Source: Hyphomicrobiales bacterium (GTDB lineage: Bacteria; Pseudomonadota; Alphaproteobacteria; Rhizobiales; Xanthobacteraceae). Taken from it: a DNA stretch of 49,709 bases. The position numbers and the translations under genes were made by a program. Of this stretch, positions 24,031 to 31,410 are shown in pieces. The stretch's first letter is position 1; each line of letters opens with the position of its first letter. The stretch is taken from assembly GCA_013911975.1 (NCBI GenBank), contig JACESF010000026.1, positions 1 through 49,709 of the forward strand, read 5' to 3'. A model generated the notes under the pieces. That model did no database searches. It saw only the letters and a list, made by a program, of their open reading frames with translations, and was not told the DNA's origin.

Positions 24031-24052
24031 GACCCGCCCGCGCGGGCGGGTC
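24031..24052. terminator. bidirectional terminator between the chemoreceptor and PBP1A genes
   Basis: GACCCGCCCGC and GCGGGCGGGTC form a perfect 22-base palindrome in the 46-base gap between two converging genes. In RNA the central bases will stay unpaired as the loop. Confidence 0.6.
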
Positions 24053-24062
24053 CGGCCGGCCT

Positions 24063-26372
24063 CTACCGCCGCCCGCCCAGGAAGGTGTCCACGAACCAGC
24101 GGTCCAGGGTCATGGGCTCCTGCTGCTGCGGCGCCTGGGGCGGGGGCAGCGTGCCCACCACGGCGGCGGGCGCCTCGTCCGGCAAGGTACCGGGCGGCAG
24201 CGGCTGGCCGATGCCGAAGGATGCCGAGCGGGCGCCGCCCGGCAGGTCCGCCACCGGCACGCCCTGGAGCGCGCCCTTCATGTAGCGGCTCCAGATCTCC
24301 ACCGGCAGATTGGCGCCGGACGCCTTCTTGGTGGGCGAGGAATCGTCGTTGCCCAGCCAGACGGCCGTCACGAGCCGGGCCGTGTAGCCGACGAACCAGG
24401 CATCGCGATAATCCTGCGAGGTGCCGGTCTTGCCCGCCGCCTCCCAGCCCGGCAGGTCCGCGCGGCGGCCGGTGCCGGTGATCAGCGTCTCCTGCATCAT
24501 CCGGTTCATCATGCCCGCATAGGCGGGGTCCATCACCCGGCCCGGGCCGGAAGCCGCGCGGGCATAGAGAACGCGCCCGTCCGCGCCCTTCACGGCGTCG
24601 ATCACATAGGGGATGACACCGATGCCGCCATTGGCAAAGGGCACATAGGCGGAGGCGAGTTCCAGCACCGAGACTTCCGACGTGCCGAGCGCGATGGAGG
24701 CGTTGGGCTCAAGCTGGGAGGCGATGCCGAGCCGGTGCGCGGTGGAGACCACCGCCTTCGGCCCCACTTCCAGCACGAGGCGCACGGACACCGTGTTGAG
24801 CGACAAAGCCAGCGCCTGCTGGAGCGTCACCGCCCCGCGATAGTCGTGGGTGGAATTCTCCGGCCGCCAGCCCTTGAGCTGGATGGGCGCGTCCTCGCGC
24901 ACCGTGTCCGGCGTCAGGCCCTTTTCCAGGGCGGTGAGATAGATGAAGGGCTTGAAGGCCGAGCCCGGCTGGCGCCGCGCGGTGACGGCGCGGTTGTACT
25001 GGCTGTCCTCGTAGGACCGCCCGCCGATGAGCGCCTTCACCGCGCCGTCCGTGTCGAGGGAGACCAGCGCCCCCTGCCCCACGCCGTATTTCGCGCCGGA
25101 CTTCGCCAGCGTCTCCGCGAGGCTGGCCTGCGCCTGGGCCTGCATGTTGGCGTCGATGGTGGTGCGCACCGTCACGTCGCCGGACAGTTCGCCCACGAAG
25201 GAATCGAGCTGCTCCACCACCCAGTCCGCCACATAGCCGATGGAGCCGGGCGCCGAGGGCGGGGCCACGGTGGCGGGCTTCGACAGCGCCATCGCCTGCA
25301 TCTCGGGCGTGATCAGGCCCTGCTCGCGCATGGAGGCGAGCACGAGGGCGGCGCGCTCCTGCGCGGCCTTCAGGTTGCGCGTGGGGGCAAGGCGCGAGGG
25401 CGCGTTCACGATGCCCGCCAGCATGGCCGCCTCGGAGAGCGTCACGTTGCGCGCGGACTTGCCGAAATAGCGCTGGGCGGCCGCCTCCACCCCGTAGGCG
25501 CCGGCGCCGAAATAGACCCGGTTCATGTAGAGGTCGAGGATCTCGGCCTTGGTGAATTTCTGCTCCAGCCAGAGCGCCAGGACCACTTCCTGGATCTTGC
25601 GGGAGAAGGTGCGCTCCTGGGTGAGGAACAGGTTCTTCGCCAATTGCTGGGTGAGCGTGGAGCCGCCCTGCCGGACCCGCCGCGAAATGAGGTTGGTGGC
25701 GACCGCCCGGCCGAGGCCCACGGGGTCGAGGCCCCAATGCTCGTAGAAGCGCCGGTCCTCGATGGCGATGAAGGCGTTGGGCAGATAGGAGGGCAATTGC
25801 TTGAGCGGCACCGCCGCCCCGCCCATGTCGCCCCGCGTCGCCAGCGGCTTGCCGTCCGAGGCCTGGATCATGATGGTGGGCGGGCGCTTGGGCACCATGA
25901 GCGTCTGCATGGGCGGCAGCTTCGAGGCCTCGTAGGCCACGATGCCGGCGACGCCCAGCCCGGCCCAGATGGCCAGGATCAGGCACCATTTGACGAGGAA
26001 GAACAGGAGCGAGCCGCGCTTGCGCCGCTTGCGGGGGGCCGCCTCGGCCTTGCCGCGCTTGGAGCCACCGCGCGGGGACGCCTCGCGCTCCGCGGTTCCG
26101 CGCACGGCCTTTTCGCGGCGCGGCTCGGCCTTCGCGGCCTTGCGGGAGCCTTCGGAGGGGCGGGCGGACCGCTCGCGCGCCACGGCGTCTCCTTCCGGTT
26201 CGGGGGGCGCAGGCTCGGCGCGGGTCCGGCGCCGGGTCCGTTCCTCCTGCGCGCCGCCGGCGCGGTCGCGGGCGTCGAGGCGGATGTCGAACGGCGTTTG
26301 CGCCCGTGTCTCGCCCGGCCGTGCGAGAACGGGTTCGCGCCGTTCGTCCTCACCATTTCCGCGCCACGCCAT
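24063..26372 (-). CDS. penicillin-binding protein 1A, bifunctional transglycosylase/transpeptidase
   Basis: Polymerises and cross-links peptidoglycan at the inner membrane. The 769-residue protein has a basic, Arg/Glu/Ala-rich cytoplasmic tail of about 140 residues, one membrane helix (LFFLVKWCLILAIWAGLGVA), a GT51 transglycosylase domain with the catalytic Glu in EDRRFYEHWGLDP and QGGSTLTQQLAKNLFL, and a transpeptidase domain with the nucleophile in PGSAFKPF, the SLNT triad and KTGTSQDYRDAWFVGYT. The C-terminus is a Pro/Gln-rich linker. The charged tail is longer than in E. coli PBP1A and may interact with cytoplasmic partners. It diverges from glnD, with 262 bases between. Confidence 0.93.
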   Translation of the reverse strand: MAWRGNGEDERREPVLARPGETRAQTPFDIRLDARDRAGGAQEERTRRRTRAEPAPPEPEGDAVARERSARPSEGSRKAAKAEPRREKAVRGTAEREASPRGGSKRGKAEAAPRKRRKRGSLLFFLVKWCLILAIWAGLGVAGIVAYEASKLPPMQTLMVPKRPPTIMIQASDGKPLATRGDMGGAAVPLKQLPSYLPNAFIAIEDRRFYEHWGLDPVGLGRAVATNLISRRVRQGGSTLTQQLAKNLFLTQERTFSRKIQEVVLALWLEQKFTKAEILDLYMNRVYFGAGAYGVEAAAQRYFGKSARNVTLSEAAMLAGIVNAPSRLAPTRNLKAAQERAALVLASMREQGLITPEMQAMALSKPATVAPPSAPGSIGYVADWVVEQLDSFVGELSGDVTVRTTIDANMQAQAQASLAETLAKSGAKYGVGQGALVSLDTDGAVKALIGGRSYEDSQYNRAVTARRQPGSAFKPFIYLTALEKGLTPDTVREDAPIQLKGWRPENSTHDYRGAVTLQQALALSLNTVSVRLVLEVGPKAVVSTAHRLGIASQLEPNASIALGTSEVSVLELASAYVPFANGGIGVIPYVIDAVKGADGRVLYARAASGPGRVMDPAYAGMMNRMMQETLITGTGRRADLPGWEAAGKTGTSQDYRDAWFVGYTARLVTAVWLGNDDSSPTKKASGANLPVEIWSRYMKGALQGVPVADLPGGARSASFGIGQPLPPGTLPDEAPAAVVGTLPPPQAPQQQEPMTLDRWFVDTFLGGRR

Positions 26373-26592
26373 GCCGTCTCCGCCCGCATTGTCTCGAGCA
26401 GACCTGAAAGACCTTCGATTGCGGCCATTTAAGGGGCGGTTAACGGCAGCCCGATGGGCATTGGGTGCACCGCACCGGAACCGGAGGCCCCGTTGCGCGC
26501 CCGCAACGCCCGCTTCCCCCGCACCGCGCCGTGACGTCGCCGCCCGATTGGGATAAACGAGATGATCCGGCTACAGGCCGGCCGAGCCACGT

Positions 26593-26612
26593 CCTGAGCG
26601 GCCTCGCTCAGG
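26593..26612. repeat. small palindrome upstream of glnD
   Basis: CCTGAGC (26593-26599) and GCTCAGG (26606-26612) pair perfectly around six bases, 22 bases before the glnD start. It looks like a short dispersed palindrome; if transcribed it could influence glnD translation, since no clear ribosome binding site is visible. Confidence 0.35.
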
Positions 26613-26634
26613 GTCATCACGAGCACCCGACCGC

Positions 26635-29421
26635 ATGCCCCGGCTTCCCCGCACCATTTCCGAACCCTTCCTCGGCACGCGGCTGAAGGCCGACGTGCTT
26701 GAGATCGCGAAGGCCCATGCGGGCAAGGAGGCGGACCTCAAGCGTGCGGTGGTGGCCCACATCAAGCAGGCGCTGGCCGACGCGCGCAAGGAGGCAGAGC
26801 GGCTGCTCCTGGAGGAAGGGTGCGGCCGCTGCTGCTCCCAGCGCCTCTCCGCCTTCGAGGACGCCATCATCGCGGCGGCCCATTCGGTGGCCACCACCAT
26901 CCTCTACCCCGTGGACAAGCCCTCGCGCGCCGAGCGCATGGCCATCGCGGCGGTGGGCGGATACGGGCGCGGCATGCTGGCGCCGGGCTCGGACACGGAC
27001 ATCCTGTTCCTGCTGCCTTACAAGCAGACCGCCTGGGGCGAGAGCGTGGCCGAGGCCATCCTCTACATGCTGTGGGACATCGGCCTGAAGGTGGGCCATG
27101 CCACCCGCTCGGTGGACGAGTGCCTGCGGCAGGCGCGCGCGGACATCACCATCCGCACCTCCATCCTGGAGGCCCGCTTCCTGGTGGGCGAGAAGGACCT
27201 GTTCGACGAGCTGGAGCAGCGCTTCGACGCCGAGGTGGTGGAAGGCTCCGCCGCCGAGTTCGTGGCCGCCAAGATGGCCGAGCGGGAGGAGCGCCTGCGC
27301 AAGGCGGGCCAGTCCCGCTACCTGGTCGAGCCCAATGTGAAGGACGGCAAGGGCGGCCTGCGCGACCTGCACACGCTGTTCTGGATCGCGAAATACGTCT
27401 ACCGCGTGCGCTCCACGGGCGAGCTGGTGGCGAAGGGCGTGTTCACCCGCGAGGAGGCGCGCCTGTTCACCCGCTGCGAGGATTTCCTCTGGTCGGTGCG
27501 CTGCCACCTGCACTTCCTCACCGGCCGCCCGGAGGAGCGCCTCTCCTTCGACGTGCAGCGGGAGATGGCCGAGCGGCTCGGCTATACGGAGCATCCCGGC
27601 CAGAAGGACGTGGAACGCTTCATGAAGCACTACTTCCTGGTGGCCAAGGAAGTGGGAGACCTCACCGCCATTCTCTCCGCCGCGCTGGAGGCGCGCCACG
27701 ACAAGCCGGTGCCGCGCCTGAAGGGCGTCATGGACCGGCTGCGCAAAGGCGCGGGCCGCGCCCGCCTGAAGGAGAGCCCGGACTTCATCATCGACAATGA
27801 CCGGCTGAACGTCGCGGACGACCAGGCCTTCGCCCGCGCGCCCATCAATTTGATCCGCATGTTCCAGATCGCGGACAAGCGGAATCTCGCCTTCCACCCC
27901 GACGCCATGCGGCTCGCCGCCCGCTCCCTCTCGCTCATCGACACGAACCTGCGCGAGGACCCCGAGGCGAACCGCCTGTTCATGGACGTCCTGTGCTCGA
28001 AGAACGACCCCGAGCCGGTGCTGCGCCGCATGAACGAGGTGGGCGTGCTCGGCCGCTTCATCCCGGAATTCGGCCGGGTCGTGGCCATGATGCAGTTCAA
28101 CATGTACCACCACTACACGGTGGACGAGCACCTGCTGCGCTGCATCGGCATCCTCCATGAGATCGAGCGCAAGACCAATCCGGAGAACGGCCTCGCAAAC
28201 GACATCCTGAACCCTAAGCAGCGCAACCTGCTCTATGTGGCGCTGCTGCTGCACGACATCGCCAAGGGCCGGCCCGAGGACCATTCCATCGCCGGCGCGC
28301 GCATCGCCAAGCGCCTGTGCCCGCGCTTCGGTCTCTCGCCGGTGGAGACCGAGACGGTCTCCTGGCTGGTGGAGCAGCATCTGGTCATGTCCACCGTCGC
28401 GCAGTCCCGCGACCTGTCGGACCGCAAGACCATCGAGAATTTCGCGGCGGTGGCGCAGAATCTCGACCGCATGAAGCTGCTCACCATCCTCACCACCGCC
28501 GACATCCGCGCGGTGGGCCCGGGCGTGTGGAACGGCTGGAAGGCCCAGCTCCTGAAGACCCTCTATTACGAGACCGAGCCGGTGCTCACCGGCGGCTTCT
28601 CGGAAGTGGACCGGGGCAAGCGCGTGCAGGTGGCGCAGTCGCAGTTGCGCCACGCCCTCGCCGACTGGAGCGATGCGGCGTTCGCCGCCTATGCTGCGCG
28701 TCACTACCCGCCCTATTGGCTGCGGGTGGACCTGGACACCAAGCTGCGCCACGCCCGCTTCATCGCGGAAGCCGAAGCGCAGGGGCGTACCCTCGCCACC
28801 CGGGCGGACCTGGAAGGCACGCGCGGCATTACCGAGCTGACCGTGCTCGCCCCCGACCATCCCAAGCTGCTGGCGGTGATCGCGGGCGCCTGCGCGGCCA
28901 CGGGCGCGAACATCGTGGACGCGCAGATCTCCACCACCACGGACGGCCTGGCGCTGGACACCATCGCCCTGCGCCGCGCCTTCGACCGCGACGAGGACGA
29001 AAGCCGCCGCGCCCAGCGCGTGTGCGACGCCATCGAGCGGGCCCTGGTGGGCGAGGTGCGCCTGCCGGAAGTGATCGCCCGCAAGACGCCCAAGGGACGC
29101 CGCACCTTCTCGGTGGAACCCGAGGTGACGGTGAACAACGCCTGGTCGAACCGGCACACGGTGGTGGAGGTCTCCGGCCTCGACCGGCCGGGCCTTCTGT
29201 TCGAGCTGACCACCACGCTCTCGCGCCTCAACCTGAACATCGCCTCGGCCCATGTCGCCACGTTCGGCGAGCGGGCGGTGGACGTGTTCTATGTCACCGA
29301 CCTCATGGGCGCGAAGATCACCGGCGCCGCGCGCCAATCGGCCATCCGGCGCGCGCTCATCACGGTGTTCGAGGGATCGTTCGACGAGGACGAGCCCGAG
29401 CGCCGGCTGGCACGGGCCTGA
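26635..29421 (+). CDS. glnD: [protein-PII] uridylyltransferase/uridylyl-removing enzyme
   Basis: Bifunctional nitrogen sensor that uridylylates PII proteins when glutamine is low and removes UMP when it is high. The 928-residue protein carries the nucleotidyltransferase site GGYGRGMLAPGSDTDILFLL (near residue 105), a GlnD PII-uridylyltransferase helical domain (PNVKDGKGGLRDLHTLFWIA), an HD hydrolase domain (LLHDIAKGRPEDHS, near residue 540), and two C-terminal ACT domains (ELTVLAPDHPKLLAVIAGAC and VVEVSGLDRPGLLFELTTTL). Length and order are normal. It diverges from the PBP1A gene and has no obvious ribosome binding site at ATG 26635. Palindromic repeats follow its stop. Confidence 0.97.
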   Translation: MPRLPRTISEPFLGTRLKADVLEIAKAHAGKEADLKRAVVAHIKQALADARKEAERLLLEEGCGRCCSQRLSAFEDAIIAAAHSVATTILYPVDKPSRAERMAIAAVGGYGRGMLAPGSDTDILFLLPYKQTAWGESVAEAILYMLWDIGLKVGHATRSVDECLRQARADITIRTSILEARFLVGEKDLFDELEQRFDAEVVEGSAAEFVAAKMAEREERLRKAGQSRYLVEPNVKDGKGGLRDLHTLFWIAKYVYRVRSTGELVAKGVFTREEARLFTRCEDFLWSVRCHLHFLTGRPEERLSFDVQREMAERLGYTEHPGQKDVERFMKHYFLVAKEVGDLTAILSAALEARHDKPVPRLKGVMDRLRKGAGRARLKESPDFIIDNDRLNVADDQAFARAPINLIRMFQIADKRNLAFHPDAMRLAARSLSLIDTNLREDPEANRLFMDVLCSKNDPEPVLRRMNEVGVLGRFIPEFGRVVAMMQFNMYHHYTVDEHLLRCIGILHEIERKTNPENGLANDILNPKQRNLLYVALLLHDIAKGRPEDHSIAGARIAKRLCPRFGLSPVETETVSWLVEQHLVMSTVAQSRDLSDRKTIENFAAVAQNLDRMKLLTILTTADIRAVGPGVWNGWKAQLLKTLYYETEPVLTGGFSEVDRGKRVQVAQSQLRHALADWSDAAFAAYAARHYPPYWLRVDLDTKLRHARFIAEAEAQGRTLATRADLEGTRGITELTVLAPDHPKLLAVIAGACAATGANIVDAQISTTTDGLALDTIALRRAFDRDEDESRRAQRVCDAIERALVGEVRLPEVIARKTPKGRRTFSVEPEVTVNNAWSNRHTVVEVSGLDRPGLLFELTTTLSRLNLNIASAHVATFGERAVDVFYVTDLMGAKITGAARQSAIRRALITVFEGSFDEDEPERRLARA

Positions 29422-29474
29422 CGCCTCAGGCCGGATCGACCATCACGCCTGGATGCGCGCACCAGGGCCCCGTC

Positions 29475-29576
29475 ATGCCCGGGCTTGTCCCGGGCATCCA
29501 CGGATCACCGCCGGGCACGGCCGTTCAAGGTCTGCGCCGTCGGCACGGCGTGGATGGCCGGGACAAGCCCGGCCAT
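29475..29576. repeat. inverted pair of dispersed palindromes, copies 1 and 2
   Basis: Copy 1 (29475-29497) is ATGCCCGGG, a five-base loop CTTGT, and CCCGGGCAT. Copy 2 (29554-29576) is ATGGCCGGG, loop ACAAG, and CCCGGCCAT. Their outer flanks read catccacg after copy 1 and cgtggatg before copy 2, so the two units face each other as a REP/BIME-type pair in the gap downstream of glnD. Confidence 0.75.
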
Positions 29577-29652
29577 GACACGGCAAGAGCGTGCGCAAAC
29601 CGCTGTGCGCAAACGCGGAAAGAACCGGCCTGAGGAGGATGTCGAGCGGTCC

Positions 29653-29848
29653 TAAGGCGGATCGACATTCCAACAGGCGAGACTGCTTTTCCCCAAACGC
29701 GGCGTCGTGGCCGGGCTTGTCCCGGCCATCCACGCGGCTCGGCTGGCTCCACGCTCGACACGGAGGCGTGGATGCCCGGGACGAGCCCGGGCATGATGGT
29801 CCCGAGCGGCTGGCAACCATCCATCGATCTGAATGGCGATCCGCCTTA
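29653..29848. mobile_element. possible MITE-like element with terminal inverted repeats and TA flanks
   Basis: The sequence AGGCGGATCGACATTC starts at 29655, and its inverted match GAATGGCGATCCGCCT (15 of 16) ends at 29846. A TA dinucleotide lies directly outside each end (29653-29654 and 29847-29848), as expected for an IS630/Tc1-type non-autonomous element of 192 bases. It encloses palindrome copies 3 and 4 and no gene. The right end supplies the stop codon of the GFA-like gene. The left end is also part of a local palindrome, so a chance or REP-derived origin is possible. Confidence 0.4.
29708..29794. repeat. inverted pair of dispersed palindromes, copies 3 and 4
   Basis: Copy 3 (29708-29728) is TGGCCGGG, loop CTTGT, CCCGGCCA; copy 4 (29772-29794) is ATGCCCGGG, loop ACGAG, CCCGGGCAT. 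As with copies 1 and 2, catccacg follows the first and cgtggatg precedes the second. The same arrangement repeated within 320 bases shows that the pair is the mobile or duplicated unit. Confidence 0.75.
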
Positions 29849-30295
29849 GCCCGCCCCGGTCCAGCCGGGGGGAAGGTCCGCGTCGAAGCGGGCGAGGCCG
29901 TCGTCGGGAAGCACCACCCAGGGCAGGCGGGCGGACAGCCAGATGTGCGCGGCGGGCGCAATGCCTCCCGGGTCGTCGAGGCTCGCCGTGGTCACGTCCA
30001 GCGTGCCGTCGGTGCGCTCGGCCTGCGCGTCGAACCGGAAGGTGAGCTGCGTGCCGCACTCAGCGCAGAAATGCCGCGTCGCCCAGGCGGAGGAGCGGAA
30101 CGCGGCGGGCGTGCCGTGGGTCCAGCGGAAGGCGGGAACGGGCACCGTCGTCCAGGTGACGAAGGCCGCCCCGCCCGCGCGGCGGCACAGGCTGCAATGA
30201 CAATGGCAGGAGACCACGGGGCGCGCATCCAGCGCGTAGCGCACCGCCCCGCACAGGCAGCCGCCGGACAGGACGGGGTCCTCCGGCGCGTCCAT
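29846..30295 (-). CDS. GFA-like zinc protein (glutathione-dependent formaldehyde-activating enzyme family fold)
   Basis: A 149-residue member of the GFA/CENP-V fold family. The zinc ligands are visible: GGCLCGAVRY at the N-terminus, SCHCHCSLCRRAGG near residue 30, and HFCAECGTQL near residue 77, followed by TLDVTTASLDDPGG and HIWLSARLPW. The family includes enzymes of S-hydroxymethylglutathione formation, but most members have no proven activity. The ATG overlaps the stop of the upstream TIGR03032-type gene by one base, making this the last gene of the autotransporter operon. Its TAA stop appears to be formed at the end of a repeat element, so the natural C-terminus may have been a few residues different. 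Confidence 0.88.
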   Translation of the reverse strand: MDAPEDPVLSGGCLCGAVRYALDARPVVSCHCHCSLCRRAGGAAFVTWTTVPVPAFRWTHGTPAAFRSSAWATRHFCAECGTQLTFRFDAQAERTDGTLDVTTASLDDPGGIAPAAHIWLSARLPWVVLPDDGLARFDADLPPGWTGAG

Positions 30296-31410
30296 CAGGC
30301 CCAGCCGGGGATGTCGAGGGATCTGTCCGGCGCCTCGATGGACAGGAGGTTGGCGAGGTCCGGCCCCTGGAGCGGCGCCCCCATGGGGCAGACCACGCCG
30401 GGCATCACCGTCACGTCGAACAGTTCGCGGATGCCGCCTTCCAGGCGGATCCACTCCACCACGTCCCCGGTCTGGAGATTGATGATCTGCACCCCGCACC
30501 AGGGCTGGCCGCCGCGCCGGCCGATCTCGTCCTCGATGGGCAGGCCCTTGAAGTTGAGGTGGCGCGGCAAGGAGAGGGTGACGATGGCGTGCCCGTCATG
30601 GAAGGCGAGGCCGCGCATGAAGCCGGGGCAGAAGGCCACGTCCTCCTTCGCGCCGGTCGCCGGGTCCACCCGCACGATGTAGCCGCGCCCGGAATCCAGC
30701 ACATAGACCGCGCCGTTATGCACGCGCGGCGAATGGGGCATGGAGAAGCCGTCCGCCAGCACCGCGTCGTCGTCCACGCGGATGAGCACGCCGCCCCCGG
30801 CCTTGCTCTCGCGCCACCCGTCCACCACGTCCGTGCGCCCCACGGCGGTGACGTAGCGCACCTTGCCGTCCTCAAGGCCGAGGCCGTTCAGGTGGCAGCG
30901 GTCCTCGGCGGCGAGGCGGCTGATGAATTTCGGCTTCCACAGCGGCTTGAAGCTGTGGGTGAGGCTGAAGGTGGAGAGGCAGGAGAATTTTGTGTTCACG
31001 AACACCACCCGCCCGCTCGCCTCCACGGCGATCTCGTGGGCATCCACGTCGCCGGTGATGCGCGCGGTGCGCGGCATGAAGAGCGCGTCGAAATTCTCGT
31101 TCGCCCGCTCGTGCGGGGCCAGCACGTTCTCCAGCCGCCAGATCTGCACCATGGAGGCGAGGAACAGGCGGCCCGGCTCGTACCACAGCCCCATGGCGCG
31201 CTCGAAGTCGCGCTGGTGGAACGACAGCCCGCCATTGGGCAGGCGCCCGATCAGGAACAGCTGGCCGCTCTGGTAGGAGGAGAAGGCGAGGCTCGCATTG
31301 TGCTGGGCGAGCCAGCCCGCGAAGCCGCGCGAACAGGTGATGTCGGTGGTCAGCGGAACCTGCGCCGGCGGGGTGGCCGGCGCGGGTTCCAGGGTCTCCA
31401 AAGCACTCAT
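30295..31410 (-). CDS. TIGR03032/DUF4915-type protein, probable beta-propeller
   Basis: A 371-residue protein without signal peptide or membrane helix. The opening SGFAGWL-like segment (CSRGFAGWLAQHNASLAFSS), YQSGQLFLIGRLPNGGLSF, RDFERAMGLWYEPGRLFLAS and later HSPRVHNGAVYVLDSGRGYI match the conserved motifs of the TIGR03032 (DUF4915) family, whose function is unknown; the repeated beta-strand pattern suggests a propeller. Its start ATG overlaps the autotransporter stop and its stop overlaps the GFA-like start, each by a single base, so the three genes are translationally coupled. Being cytoplasmic, it cannot be part of the secreted adhesin and is more likely a chaperone, modifying or regulatory partner. 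The longer frame to 31704 is antisense-like read-through. Confidence 0.8.
   Translation of the reverse strand: MSALETLEPAPATPPAQVPLTTDITCSRGFAGWLAQHNASLAFSSYQSGQLFLIGRLPNGGLSFHQRDFERAMGLWYEPGRLFLASMVQIWRLENVLAPHERANENFDALFMPRTARITGDVDAHEIAVEASGRVVFVNTKFSCLSTFSLTHSFKPLWKPKFISRLAAEDRCHLNGLGLEDGKVRYVTAVGRTDVVDGWRESKAGGGVLIRVDDDAVLADGFSMPHSPRVHNGAVYVLDSGRGYIVRVDPATGAKEDVAFCPGFMRGLAFHDGHAIVTLSLPRHLNFKGLPIEDEIGRRGGQPWCGVQIINLQTGDVVEWIRLEGGIRELFDVTVMPGVVCPMGAPLQGPDLANLLSIEAPDRSLDIPGWA

Noticed and set aside
29473..29961. Small frames rich in HARACPGHPR-like text in the palindrome region
   Set aside because: These are translations of the palindromic repeats themselves, not genes.
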